Below are positions 17,322 to 26,515 of a DNA stretch of 64,000 nt, piece by piece (within the stretch, counting starts at the first letter, position 1; every line of letters begins with the position of its first letter). The DNA lies in NCBI GenBank assembly GCA_052034005.1, contig JBPOJB010000011.1, positions 116,257 to 180,256 of the forward strand. Reading direction: 5' to 3'. The stretch comes from JAAYDI01 sp052034005 (GTDB lineage: Bacteria; Planctomycetota; Planctomycetia; Pirellulales; Pirellulaceae). A model generated the notes under the pieces. It made no database searches. It was given only the letters and a program-made list of their open reading frames with translations, and was not told where the DNA came from. The translations under genes were made by a program, and so were the position numbers.

Positions 17322-20300
17322 CGTTGCGTATTCTCCTCGGGAGGCGGGGTGTCGCCGGCCTCCGCCGCCGTGCCGGGCCGCGCAGCCGGGCTGCCCGGCC
17401 CGCCCGTGGCCAGCCGCTGGAAGTAGCGTCGATTGAGTTCTTCCCAGCCTTCGGGCGACGGGTCCTGCATGCCGGCGAGGATTTCCTTCTGGATCTCGGC
17501 CGGCAGGTTGCTCGATTGATCGCGGCGGATGGCGTATTCCCCGGCGACATACGACTGGACATGGCGCAGGCTTTCCAGCAGGACCTCGCGCCGGCGCAAG
17601 GCGTTCTGGTAGGCGCCGCTGCGCAGGTCCCGTTCGATCGAGGCCATGATCTCGATCATCCGCGTGAGGTCTTCGCGGTGGTAGTTCAGGACGCTGAACT
17701 GCAGGTCGATGGCTTCCGCCCGGTTGCGCAATTCGGCCTGTTTCTCGGCCAGTCGTTGCAGATCGCGCTGCGCCTGCTGTCGCAAAGGCCCCTCCAGCCC
17801 GACGCCGCCCGCGCCGCTCTCCTTGCCGCCGCCGGTCGCGCCGCCGACCGGATCCCGGCTGAGGTCCTTGACCTGTCCCTGGACGAACGGGTCGGGTGCG
17901 AGCCGGCTGGGCGTCTTCCGCCCGCCTTTGCCGACGGCCGTGTCACCGACGAACTCGCCGCTGGACTGCCCTTGCCGCCCCTCGCCGCTGCGCCCGCCGA
18001 TCTCGCTCGTGTTGGGCAGCCGGTTCCCGGTGACGCCCCGGGCGCTCATGTTCGAGATCGGACCGTCGAGCGCGTCCCAGCCCATCCCCTTGTCGCCCGA
18101 GTCGGCCCAGCTGCTCGACACGTCCTCCATTTCGTCCATCAAGTCCTCTTCGTCTTCCATCAGTTCGCCGACGATGTCTTCCAGCTCGCCGGGCAACTCG
18201 GCCATCGGCGCCTCTTTCATCGCGTCGGTCAGCGGCTCTTCCTGGCTCCATCGTTCACGGTCGGGCGTATCGGGAAGCCATTTTTCGATGTTCGTGGTCA
18301 TCTCCTCGGCCATCTCCGCGCCCAGCTGTTCCAGCGGCACGGCGATCTCGACCGTCTTCTGCGTGAGCGCGCCTTCCGCCATTTTCAGCTCCGTCTGGAC
18401 TGCGATGAACTCCTCCAGCGTGCTCGGATTGGAGAAGTCCTGTTCGGGCAGCTTGCTGAAGTCGCTGTGCATCTCCTCCATGAAGCGGGACCAGTCGTCC
18501 TCGGTGGCGGCGAGTTCCTTGAGCAGTTGCTCGTCTTGTTCCGTGAAGTCCTCAACGGGTTTCTTGGCCAGGTTCTTCGTCGCTTCGATCACGCGTTTCT
18601 GCTGCCGGAGGAATTCCTGCAGCCGATCGTGCAGGTCGCGCAGCTGCTGCTCGACATCGTTGGGCAGATCGCCGCCGGGCCGCTGGTCCATTTCCGCGAG
18701 CCTGTCCGCCGTGGCGCGCCGCGTGGACTGGAGCAACCGTTGCAGCACTTCGATGATCGCGTCTTGTGTCTCGCCCAAGTCGGCCGCGATCGGCGCGGCC
18801 TGGGTGACGTGCGCGATCCGCGTCAGCCGTTCGGCCAGCGAGACGGCACGCGGCATCGGATCATGTGCCAGGCTGGTGAGCGTCCGTTGCAGGTCGGTCG
18901 CCTCCGGGTCGTCGGCCGACAGGCCGGTGGTGATGAGGCTGATGGTCTGCTGTCGGATCCGCAATTGATTCTGCCGGATCTCCGTGCCGAGTTCGAGCGC
19001 CCGCGGCAGCGCTTGTTCGGGCGCGAGCCCGGCGGTCCGGGCACGCGTGCGCAGTTGCAGTTCGAGGATGGCCCACAGCCGGCCCTGCCAGGATTCCAGG
19101 CGCGCGAGCTGGTCCGCCAGTTGCGCCGCGCGATCGACCAGTTCGATTCGCCGCCACGGGCTGGCCACGCGCTGAGGCCGCAACTCCAGGCCCGGCAGAC
19201 GCACGGTGCGGCCGTCCTCCACAACGGCTCGAATCTGGATCGCGTCGCCGCGCGCCACGCCCAGCGGCGGCAGCGCGAGGTGGTGGTTGAGCGCGGCGGC
19301 ACGCTGGCCACCCAGGTCCGCCCAGCGGTATGCCACCTCCGGCTCCGGACCGCCCGCCGACTCGCCCCCGGCGGGCTTCCATTCGAGCCAGGCGCCGGCC
19401 AGCGCGTGATCGTCCGCCGCGCGCACCACCACCGGCACCGCCCCGTCCGGCACGGCCGTCAGGTCCTGCGCCGGCTTGACCAGCTCGACAGTGGGCGGCA
19501 AGTCCTCCGCCACTTGGATCCGGTTCACACGCGGCCGGTCATCTCGATGACCGTGCCGGTTCTGCAGCTCGATCGTGTAACTGGTGCTCTGGACCAGTTC
19601 CAGCCGCAGCACCAGAACCTGACCGTCCTCCTCCAGTTGGCCGGTAATCTCGCGGTCGCCCAGGTGCGCCGCGCCATGGGCCAACGGCGCGGAACAGTAC
19701 ACGCGCAGGTCCGCCTCCGTGTACTGGGGCGCGTTCAGGTCGGCATGAGGCTGCGTGACGCGGTGTGGAGGAAGGTCCAGATAGGCGGGGTAACGATAGG
19801 TTACGTCGACCTTCACGACGGTCGGCCGCTGCTCGACGTCCGCCCGATAGATGGCCGATTGGCTGTCCCCCACCTGGACCCGGTAGAGCATCGGGGCGGT
19901 GACCGCCGGGATCGTGCCGGCGTAGCGCGCACCATCGCGGCCGGCCATCAGGGGTCGGCGCGTCCACTTCGACTCGTTCGCGGATCGGACTTCCAGCACA
20001 GCGCCGGGCGGCGCGCCGTCGAGCGGGGCGATGCGCGCGACGATGTCCAGCCGTGTGCCCACCAGCACTGTCGTGTCGCCGGGCGCGACCTCCAGGATCT
20101 CCACCGCACCGACTTGAGGGACGTATTGCCAGGGCGCGCACAGGCGGTGGACCGAGGAGGACCAGGTCGGGATGGCGGCCCGCAGCGCGAAGACCAGCAG
20201 CAGGACGGCAGCCAGCACGCCGCCCACTTCGGCCAGATCCCGAGGGGTCTGCAGGCCCAGCTGCCAACGCGCCCGCCGCAGGTGCCGGTGTGCCGCCTTC

Positions 20301-20713
20301 TCGATCGGCACGCCGGTCACGTGCGCCAAGGCGTCCTGGATCGCCGCCTCGCGAAAGGCCTCGGACGCGCCGCCGGGTGCCCCGGCCAACTGCACGAGGT
20401 TGATCAGGTGGCTGCCCAGCTCGGGAAACGCCTGCTCCACCCGGCGCGCGGCGGCCATCAGGCTGCGCCGCGTCTGCAGGCTGCGATACAGGGTCCAGGC
20501 GACCAGGCACGCCGAGGCGCCGCACCAGGTGACGAACAGCACGGCCAACCAGCCCTGGGGCAGCCGCACGAGCGCGTCGACCGAGACGAACAGGACGAGC
20601 ACGGCGACGCTTACCGCGACGGCCAGCACGGTGCGCGCACAGATGCTGAACGTCCACCAGCGTTGCCGCGCAGTGTCCAAACGCTGTAACGTGGCTGTGA
20701 CGGCCGGAGACAT
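17318..20713 (-). CDS. Large membrane protein, DUF4175-like, in the MoxR/VWA block
   Basis: This 1131-residue protein has two or three N-terminal membrane helices (about residues 20-75) and another near residues 160-185 (VGGVLAAVLLLVFALRAAIP). A long extracytoplasmic region follows, with beta-sandwich-like parts (VTYRYPAYLDLPPHRV), then an extended, largely helical, acidic and Gln/Glu-rich C-terminal half predicted to be coiled coil. The order resembles DUF4175-type proteins, which are found with DUF58, VWA and MoxR genes. It is cotranscribed with the lipoprotein downstream (four-base overlap) and probably with the DUF4159 gene 18 bases upstream. The molecular role is unknown. A part in envelope assembly is a guess from context. 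Confidence 0.8.
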   Translation of the reverse strand: MSPAVTATLQRLDTARQRWWTFSICARTVLAVAVSVAVLVLFVSVDALVRLPQGWLAVLFVTWCGASACLVAWTLYRSLQTRRSLMAAARRVEQAFPELGSHLINLVQLAGAPGGASEAFREAAIQDALAHVTGVPIEKAAHRHLRRARWQLGLQTPRDLAEVGGVLAAVLLLVFALRAAIPTWSSSVHRLCAPWQYVPQVGAVEILEVAPGDTTVLVGTRLDIVARIAPLDGAPPGAVLEVRSANESKWTRRPLMAGRDGARYAGTIPAVTAPMLYRVQVGDSQSAIYRADVEQRPTVVKVDVTYRYPAYLDLPPHRVTQPHADLNAPQYTEADLRVYCSAPLAHGAAHLGDREITGQLEEDGQVLVLRLELVQSTSYTIELQNRHGHRDDRPRVNRIQVAEDLPPTVELVKPAQDLTAVPDGAVPVVVRAADDHALAGAWLEWKPAGGESAGGPEPEVAYRWADLGGQRAAALNHHLALPPLGVARGDAIQIRAVVEDGRTVRLPGLELRPQRVASPWRRIELVDRAAQLADQLARLESWQGRLWAILELQLRTRARTAGLAPEQALPRALELGTEIRQNQLRIRQQTISLITTGLSADDPEATDLQRTLTSLAHDPMPRAVSLAERLTRIAHVTQAAPIAADLGETQDAIIEVLQRLLQSTRRATADRLAEMDQRPGGDLPNDVEQQLRDLHDRLQEFLRQQKRVIEATKNLAKKPVEDFTEQDEQLLKELAATEDDWSRFMEEMHSDFSKLPEQDFSNPSTLEEFIAVQTELKMAEGALTQKTVEIAVPLEQLGAEMAEEMTTNIEKWLPDTPDRERWSQEEPLTDAMKEAPMAELPGELEDIVGELMEDEEDLMDEMEDVSSSWADSGDKGMGWDALDGPISNMSARGVTGNRLPNTSEIGGRSGEGRQGQSSGEFVGDTAVGKGGRKTPSRLAPDPFVQGQVKDLSRDPVGGATGGGKESGAGGVGLEGPLRQQAQRDLQRLAEKQAELRNRAEAIDLQFSVLNYHREDLTRMIEIMASIERDLRSGAYQNALRRREVLLESLRHVQSYVAGEYAIRRDQSSNLPAEIQKEILAGMQDPSPEGWEELNRRYFQRLATGGPGSPAARPGTAAEAGDTPPPEENTQR

Positions 20714-20731
20714 GACCGCTGCCCGCCTCTC

Positions 20732-22303
20732 TCAATGCGTCACGGCATAAACCAGGACGTTCGTGCCCAACTTGAACGCGTCCTCGCTCTCGTAACCGTA
20801 GCTGTACGGGTGCGGGAACTGCTCCCAGCCGTTCCCCAGGTCGAACCGGCTGTATACGACCGCCAACCGCCCGTCCAGGCTGACCCCTTCGAGCGTCGGC
20901 GCGGAGAGGTCCCCGAAATCCTCCTTGACGCGCGGCGTGTAGTGCGCGGTGCGCATGTCGTAATGCATGGTGTACAGCGGGTGGTCGGCCGGCAGCGCCT
21001 CCAACGCGTGACCCGGCAGCACTCTGGCCAGATTCTCGCGGAACGCCTGGTCGAACGCCATGCGCCCGCAACAGGCGTCGGCCAGAAGCATGCCGCCCGC
21101 CGCGAGGTATTTGCGCAACCGTTCGGCGTCTTCATCGTCCCACCGGAACTCGTCATGGCCGGTCAGGTACAGCAGTGGGTAGGTGTTGATCCGCGGGTCC
21201 TTCGCGCGGACACTCACCCGGTTGAATTTCACGCCCAGCGTCGAATTGTCGCGCGCATGCCGCAACAGGTTGTGGATCGCCGAGGGGTCCGGGTCCCAAT
21301 CGCCCTCATGGATGAGCTGGGCCAGCACGAAATCGTCGCGCGTCGGCGCGTCCGCCTCATGGTACACCTTCGTCGAGCTGAGGAATCGGCCGAGCTGGAA
21401 GTTGCCCAGCAGGTAGGTGATGTAATTCGCTCCGATCTGACGTGCCTGCTCGATCACGACGCGCGTGCCTCGCGGGTGATCATGCCCGTCCCAGCCGCAC
21501 GTCAGGTCGGCGGGTGAGTAGATCACACCGAGCCGGCACCCGATCGAGATGCCTTCCAGGCACGGTTTGTCGACGTGACGCGTCCCGTCGCCCCGCTGGT
21601 ACTCGAAATCGCCCAGCTTGTAATAGGTCGCGAAGATCGGATCGTCCGGCAGCAGCCTGCGAAGCGGCCGTTGCGGGAAGACCAGCGCCATTTCCTCCCG
21701 GAACGACGCGTCGAAATCCTTCCACCCGCAGCAGGCATCGCCCAGGATCGTGCCACCGTCCAGCACGTAGCGCGCCAGCGCGCCGCGCACCTCGTCCGAG
21801 AGCGAGAACTGGTTATGGCCCGAGAAGAGCAGGGCAGGCAACTCGCGAGGATCGAATGAGAAGTGTGCGAACTCGGCTTCCATCGAACGGTACTGGATGC
21901 CCAACATGCTGTTGGTCCAGGACAACAGGCTCGCCACGTCGGCCGGGTCGGTCATCCAGTCGCGATACTGGACCCGCTTGCCGTCGCGGACCACGTACTT
22001 GATGGGCCCCAACGCGACTTTGCCGACCAGCGCCGGCGGCGCCGGGGGCCGCTTCCGCTCCGTGCGGCGCAGCGGCGTGACAGGCAGCGGCAACGGCGGG
22101 AACGATTCGCCACCGGTCCGGCTCTGCGGGGCCGCCGGAGGCGGCGGGCCGCAGTCGACAGGGCCGCTGTCCTCCTGCGGGAGCGCGGTCGGCGACCCTG
22201 CCAGGGCCGCGGCGCCACCGGCCGAGAGGCTCGCCAGAAAACGGCGCCGTGTCACCTTGGAGCTGGTCAGAACGTCGGTCAGCAGCATGCCTGAACGGGC
22301 CAT
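20732..22303 (-). CDS. Tat-exported protein with two DUF4159 domains
   Basis: The 523-residue product has a twin-arginine signal (SKVTRRRFLASLSAGGAAAL), then a proline-rich linker to about residue 90. It carries two copies of a DUF4159-like module. One contains ALLFSGHNQFSLSDE and GGTILGDACCG. The other contains LYLTGHDEFRWDDED and GGMLLADACCG. Each copy has the same GH-N/D-x-F and DACCG motifs, which shows an internal duplication. DUF4159 proteins occur with MoxR, DUF58 and VWA genes and resemble a glutamine-amidotransferase-like fold, but no activity is established. The start at 22303 has GGAGGAAA just upstream, whereas the in-frame ATG at 22369 does not. It heads the leftward unit. Confidence 0.85.
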   Translation of the reverse strand: MARSGMLLTDVLTSSKVTRRRFLASLSAGGAAALAGSPTALPQEDSGPVDCGPPPPAAPQSRTGGESFPPLPLPVTPLRRTERKRPPAPPALVGKVALGPIKYVVRDGKRVQYRDWMTDPADVASLLSWTNSMLGIQYRSMEAEFAHFSFDPRELPALLFSGHNQFSLSDEVRGALARYVLDGGTILGDACCGWKDFDASFREEMALVFPQRPLRRLLPDDPIFATYYKLGDFEYQRGDGTRHVDKPCLEGISIGCRLGVIYSPADLTCGWDGHDHPRGTRVVIEQARQIGANYITYLLGNFQLGRFLSSTKVYHEADAPTRDDFVLAQLIHEGDWDPDPSAIHNLLRHARDNSTLGVKFNRVSVRAKDPRINTYPLLYLTGHDEFRWDDEDAERLRKYLAAGGMLLADACCGRMAFDQAFRENLARVLPGHALEALPADHPLYTMHYDMRTAHYTPRVKEDFGDLSAPTLEGVSLDGRLAVVYSRFDLGNGWEQFPHPYSYGYESEDAFKLGTNVLVYAVTH

Positions 22304-22497
22304 TCGCGTTTCCTCCTCGCCCACGACAACAGACAATTGGAGCGAAACCCGATCGATCCGGCAACGCATTCTCGGTTCCGACCTGCCCCCCTCGAACGCC
22401 GCGAATGCGCACGGGGCTTACTGCTATTGTACCCGCTCTGCCCGCCCCTGACGTGCGGATTCGTCTTTTTCCGCCCCGCCGCCGGCTGGTACAACCG

Positions 22498-22526
22498 TTC
22501 AAGACGACGCCGAGCCGGTCTACAAT
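22498..22526 (+). promoter_or_regulatory. Possible sigma70-type promoter for the rightward VWA unit
   Basis: TACAAT at 22521-22526 differs from the consensus -10 at one base. TTCAAG lies 17 bases before it as a weak -35. It is placed about 60 bases before the start at 22589, in the 285-base divergent gap. The match is partial and untested. Confidence 0.35.
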
Positions 22527-22588
22527 CAATCGAGATGGGCCTCGACGGTCGCGGGACCGGTCCCGAATCGACAGGAGACAAGACGGCC

Positions 22589-23203
22589 ATGTGCGGACTG
22601 CTCGCGTGCATCCTGGCGGTGTTGCCGGTCGCGGCACGCTCCGCCGCGGACGACCCCCCAGCCATCGACCCGTTCGGGCGCAAGGCGGCCGTGCGCGAGG
22701 ACGCCGTGCCGGGCTACATCGAATTGTCCGACGGGACCATCCTGCCCGGCCACATCTACGCCACGCGCGACACGCGCCTGAAGATCTACGACCAGCAGCA
22801 GGAGCGGCAGCGCGAAGTGCCCTGGAACAAGATCCGGCAGATCCAATGTGACGTGGACAAGGAATGGATGGAAGACGAGTGGCGGTTCCGCGAGAATGCC
22901 AACGACGAAAAAGTGTTCACAGGCCGCCGTTACCCGGCGCGGATCCACGTGCACACGGTTACGCTCGCGGACGGCACGTCGATCCGCGGCGCGCTCTCCA
23001 GCGTGATCTACCTGCAGCGGGCGGGCGAGGCGACGCGGAAATTCGAGTTGCACAAGCGGGCGAAGGGCAAGGTGGGGGACCGTCTGGAGTCACTGGTTTA
23101 CGTGCGTACGATCCGTCTTGGTCCGGAGGCGTTGGCAGACGGCCAGCGGCGTCTGAAAGAGCAGGAGGCGCGCCAGCGCAAGGCGGCCGGACGGGCTCCG
23201 TGA
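22589..23203 (+). CDS. Secreted protein of unknown function
   Basis: This 204-residue protein has an N-terminal hydrophobic segment (CGLLACILAVLPVAARSAA) that reads as a signal peptide. The mature part is largely charged. It contains the pattern GYIELSDGTILPGHIYATRDTR and later VTLADGTSIRGALSSVIY, two similar short beta motifs that suggest an internal repeat of a small barrel-like fold, separated by WNKIRQIQCDVDKEWMEDEWRFR. GGAG lies 12 bases before the ATG at 22589. The VWA gene starts 76 bases after its stop. No function recognised. Confidence 0.7.
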   Translation: MCGLLACILAVLPVAARSAADDPPAIDPFGRKAAVREDAVPGYIELSDGTILPGHIYATRDTRLKIYDQQQERQREVPWNKIRQIQCDVDKEWMEDEWRFRENANDEKVFTGRRYPARIHVHTVTLADGTSIRGALSSVIYLQRAGEATRKFELHKRAKGKVGDRLESLVYVRTIRLGPEALADGQRRLKEQEARQRKAAGRAP

Positions 23204-23279
23204 GGCGAGTGGCCGGGCGTGGGGCCCCCAGCTCGAATGGCGAACAGGGAGGCTCGAAAGGGTCGCAGGTGGAGCCTGT

Positions 23280-25589
23280 GTGAAGAACGCGATGTCCCGA
23301 CTGACCTGCCATTCCGCGCTGCACCAGCTGTTCCCGGGCCTGCCGGACTTGTTCCCCGGAAGCGTGTTCGTGCTGTTCCTGGTGCTGGGGCTCGTGACGG
23401 CCGTGTTGGTGGCCTGGGCCTATGGGCGGGCGTACGGCGCGCTGGCACGTCGGCAGTGGTGGACGCTGTTTGCGTTGCGCATGGCGGCGATCGCCATCCT
23501 GTTTCTGCTGATGCTGCGGCCGGTCCTCACCTGGCAGCGCGAGGTCACGCAGCGGAAGGCCGTGATCTTCGCGCTGGACAACTCGTCGTCCATGGGCGTT
23601 GCCGACACGCCGGAGGGCGGGACGCGGTGGCAGCAGGCGCGCGACCAGCTGTATACAGCCTGGTCCGAGCTGTCGGGCCTTTTCGACCTGCATCTGATCG
23701 TGTTCTCGGACGTCGCGGAGCACCTGGACGCGCCGGCCCAGTTGGCGGCCGTCGAGCCGGTCGGCAAGGCGACATCCTTGTCGCGCGGCCTGCTCTCCGC
23801 CCGGCGGGCGGCGACGGGGCGCCAGGTCGAGGCCGTCGTGCTGTTGACCGACGGTATCCACAATGCGGCGGGCGACCCGATCGCCTTGGCGCGGCGGATG
23901 GGACTCAACGTCGTGACGATCGGGGTGGGCGACCCGCTGCACGAGCGTTCCCTGCGCCGGGACATCCGCGTGATCGACCTGAAGTGCCCGGACCAGATCG
24001 CCCTGCGCAACAAGACGCGCGTGTCCGGGTTCATCGACGCGGTCGGGACGCCCGGCCATGTCGTGCAAGTGCGATTGCTCGAGGACGATCAGCCGGTGTG
24101 CGAGCGCGAGCTGACGTTGGACGACGTGGAAGGGGCGCAGGAAGTCGTGTTTGAGTTCATCCCCGAACGGAAGGGGCTGCATACGTACACGGTCGAGGTG
24201 CCGCCGCGGCCGGACGAGACGATCCCGGAGAACAACCGTCGTTCGAGCAGCGCGCTGGTGCACGACGCGCGCATCCGAGTGCTGTACGTGGAGGGCACGT
24301 TGCGCGCCGAGTACGGCGCGCTGGTGGGGCAGTTCCTGTCCCGAGACCCGAACGTGGAGTTCTGCGCGCTGGTGCAGACACGCCCCGATACGTTTGTCCA
24401 GCGCACGAATATCGATGGCCTCGCGTTGACCAGGATTCCCGACACGGCCGACGTCGTGGACGCTTTCGACGTCTTCCTGATCGGTGACTTGAGCGCGACC
24501 CATTTGCCGCCGGCCACGATGCAGTTGATCCAGCAGCGTGTGCGGGCGGGGGCCGGGCTGCTGATGATGGGCGGCTACCACAGCCTCGGGCCGGGCGGTT
24601 ACGCGGGCACGGCGATCGAGGAGTTGCTGCCCGTGTACCTGGGCGGGCCCGATATCGGCCAGGCGACCGAGCTGTTCCAGCCGCGTTTGACACCGGAAGG
24701 GCGGCAGCATCCGATTTTCGCCAATATCGGCAGCTTTTTCGCGGCCGAGGAGGGCGGCGACGCGGCCGTGCCGCTGCCCCTGCTGGGTGGCTGCGTGAAG
24801 GTGAGCGGCACGAAACCGAGTGCCTCGGTCCTGCTGGTCCATCCGGACATCAAGGTGGCCGGGTCGCCGATGGCGGTCATGGCGGTCCATCGGATGGGCG
24901 AGGGGCGCGCGGCGGCCCTGACCGTAGATACGACGCGCAACTGGCACCAGGTGCTGCGGGCCCTGGACCAGGACACGCCGTTCCTGCGCTTCTGGGGGCA
25001 GACGGTTCGCTGGCTGGCGGGGCGTGGTGAAGCGATGGAAACCGAAGCGGGCGTGGTCAGCACCACGGACAAGGCCTACTACGCGCCGGAGGCCACCGTG
25101 ACCGTCTCGGCGACCGTGCGGCGCGAAGGCGGCACCGCAGCCCGCGATGCGGAGGTGACCGCCACCGTTACGGGACCTGACAGGGCGGGCACGGAGCTGA
25201 CGCTGCGCGCCGAGCCGGGTCCGGCCGGCAACTATGCGGGCAGGTTCGAGCCGGCCCGGCCCGGCCGGTATCAGATCGCCGTCGCGGCGCAAGTCGGCGC
25301 GACCCGCTTGACGGCCGACCCGTTGGAAATCGATGTGGGCCGGCCCAACCTGGAATTCGATCGGCTCGACCTGGATGAAGCCGTCCTGACGGCGATCGCC
25401 AACGCGACCGGCGGCCAATACCTGCACATTTCCCTGGCCGACCGACTGACTCGGTCCCTGCGGGATCGCCACACGCGGCAACTGGTTGAGCAGGAAATCC
25501 CGCTCGCCTGGCCGCCGCTGGCCTGGTTCCTGTTCGTCGGGACGCTGACCGGTGAATGGTGGTTACGGCGGAGGTGTCAACTGCGATGA
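23280..25589 (+). CDS. VWA-domain membrane protein
   Basis: The 769-residue product has two N-terminal membrane helices (about residues 28-48 and 62-82). A von Willebrand factor A domain follows at about 93-235, with an intact MIDAS motif: the DNSSSMG box (Asp100, Ser102, Ser104) and LLTDGIHN. A beta-sandwich lies at about 250-330. A class-I-amidotransferase-like region at about 335-520 contains GAGLLMMGGYHSLGPGGYAG. Another beta domain and a final helix (PPLAWFLFVGTLTGEWWL) complete it. The start is GTG at 23280 with GGTGGAG upstream. An ATG at 23292 is possible. It overlaps the DUF58 gene by four bases. Proteins of this type accompany MoxR and DUF58. Confidence 0.85.
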   Translation: MKNAMSRLTCHSALHQLFPGLPDLFPGSVFVLFLVLGLVTAVLVAWAYGRAYGALARRQWWTLFALRMAAIAILFLLMLRPVLTWQREVTQRKAVIFALDNSSSMGVADTPEGGTRWQQARDQLYTAWSELSGLFDLHLIVFSDVAEHLDAPAQLAAVEPVGKATSLSRGLLSARRAATGRQVEAVVLLTDGIHNAAGDPIALARRMGLNVVTIGVGDPLHERSLRRDIRVIDLKCPDQIALRNKTRVSGFIDAVGTPGHVVQVRLLEDDQPVCERELTLDDVEGAQEVVFEFIPERKGLHTYTVEVPPRPDETIPENNRRSSSALVHDARIRVLYVEGTLRAEYGALVGQFLSRDPNVEFCALVQTRPDTFVQRTNIDGLALTRIPDTADVVDAFDVFLIGDLSATHLPPATMQLIQQRVRAGAGLLMMGGYHSLGPGGYAGTAIEELLPVYLGGPDIGQATELFQPRLTPEGRQHPIFANIGSFFAAEEGGDAAVPLPLLGGCVKVSGTKPSASVLLVHPDIKVAGSPMAVMAVHRMGEGRAAALTVDTTRNWHQVLRALDQDTPFLRFWGQTVRWLAGRGEAMETEAGVVSTTDKAYYAPEATVTVSATVRREGGTAARDAEVTATVTGPDRAGTELTLRAEPGPAGNYAGRFEPARPGRYQIAVAAQVGATRLTADPLEIDVGRPNLEFDRLDLDEAVLTAIANATGGQYLHISLADRLTRSLRDRHTRQLVEQEIPLAWPPLAWFLFVGTLTGEWWLRRRCQLR

Positions 25590-26515
25590 GCCCACGTTCC
25601 GGTTACCGGTATCTCGATCCGGCGGCACTTGGCCGCGTCAAGAACCTGACGCTGTTGGCGCGCGGCGTGGTCGAAGGGTTCATTACGGGTCTGCACGCCA
25701 GCCCGTACAAGGGGTTCAGCGTGGAGTTCGCCGAGCACCGGAACTATGCGCCCGGCGACAATATCCGGCACCTCGATTGGCGCATGCTCGGCCGGACCGA
25801 CCGCCTGTACATGAAGCAGTACGAGGAAGAGACGAACCTCCGCGCGCAGATCGCGCTGGACGTGAGCCGTTCGATGATGTACCGGTCCGGGCCGGGGTTG
25901 AGCAAGCTCCACTACGGCGCGTACCTGACGGCCGTGCTGGCCTGCCTCATGACGCGCCAACAGGACGCGGTGGGGTTGACCGCCTTCGACGAGCGCGTGC
26001 GGCTCGACATGCCGGCCCACACGTCCGCCCGGCACTTCGGCGAAATGATGACCCAGTTGGAGACGCTGGTCGACCAGCTGGAAGCGGCCGCCGCGCCGGC
26101 CGCCGGGCAGGCGACTCGCATCGCCCAGACGCTGCACCAGCTTGCCGAGCGGTTCAAGCGGCGCTGCCTGATCGTCCTGATCAGTGACCTGTACGACGAG
26201 CCGGACGCGGTCGCGCGCGCCCTGCACCATTTCCGGCACCGCCGCCATGACGTCATCCTGTTCCACGTGTTCGACCGGGCCGAGCTGGAGTTCACCTTCC
26301 GCGAGACGGCGCGGTTCGTGGACCTGGAGACCGGCGAGCAGTTGCTGGTGGATCCCGGCTTCGTCCGCGACAGCTACCGCGCGGCACTCGGCGAATTCGT
26401 CGACGGCTATCGGCGGAGTTGCAGCGAGTGCCGGGTCGACTACATCATGACCGACACGTCCGTTCCATATGACCTCATGTTGTCACGCTACCTGTCGAAG
26501 CGGAGCGGGCTATGA
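25586..26515 (+). CDS. DUF58 domain protein
   Basis: This 309-residue protein has the DUF58 signature: GVVEGFITGLHASPYKGFSVEFAEHRNYAPGDNIRHLDWRMLGRTDRLYMKQYEEETNLRAQ in order (shown in family-typical continuity), then a VWA-like core with ALDVSRSMMY and LISDLYDEP. DUF58 proteins pair with MoxR ATPases and are thought to act as VWA-type adaptors. No membrane helix is seen, so it is probably cytoplasmic. The ATG at 25586 overlaps the stop of the VWA gene as ATGA, with GGCGGAGG about ten bases upstream. An ATG at 25556 is less likely. Its own stop overlaps the next start, so translation is coupled along the unit. Confidence 0.9.
   Translation: MSPRSGYRYLDPAALGRVKNLTLLARGVVEGFITGLHASPYKGFSVEFAEHRNYAPGDNIRHLDWRMLGRTDRLYMKQYEEETNLRAQIALDVSRSMMYRSGPGLSKLHYGAYLTAVLACLMTRQQDAVGLTAFDERVRLDMPAHTSARHFGEMMTQLETLVDQLEAAAAPAAGQATRIAQTLHQLAERFKRRCLIVLISDLYDEPDAVARALHHFRHRRHDVILFHVFDRAELEFTFRETARFVDLETGEQLLVDPGFVRDSYRAALGEFVDGYRRSCSECRVDYIMTDTSVPYDLMLSRYLSKRSGL

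Noticed and set aside
17234..20689. A 1151-residue open frame on the plus strand
   Set aside because: It is antisense to the DUF4175-like gene, with no recognisable domain, and its composition is that expected from the GC-biased opposite strand. The same holds for long frames at 931-3189, 13297-15618, 22959-25481, 26488-28719 and 36595-38721.
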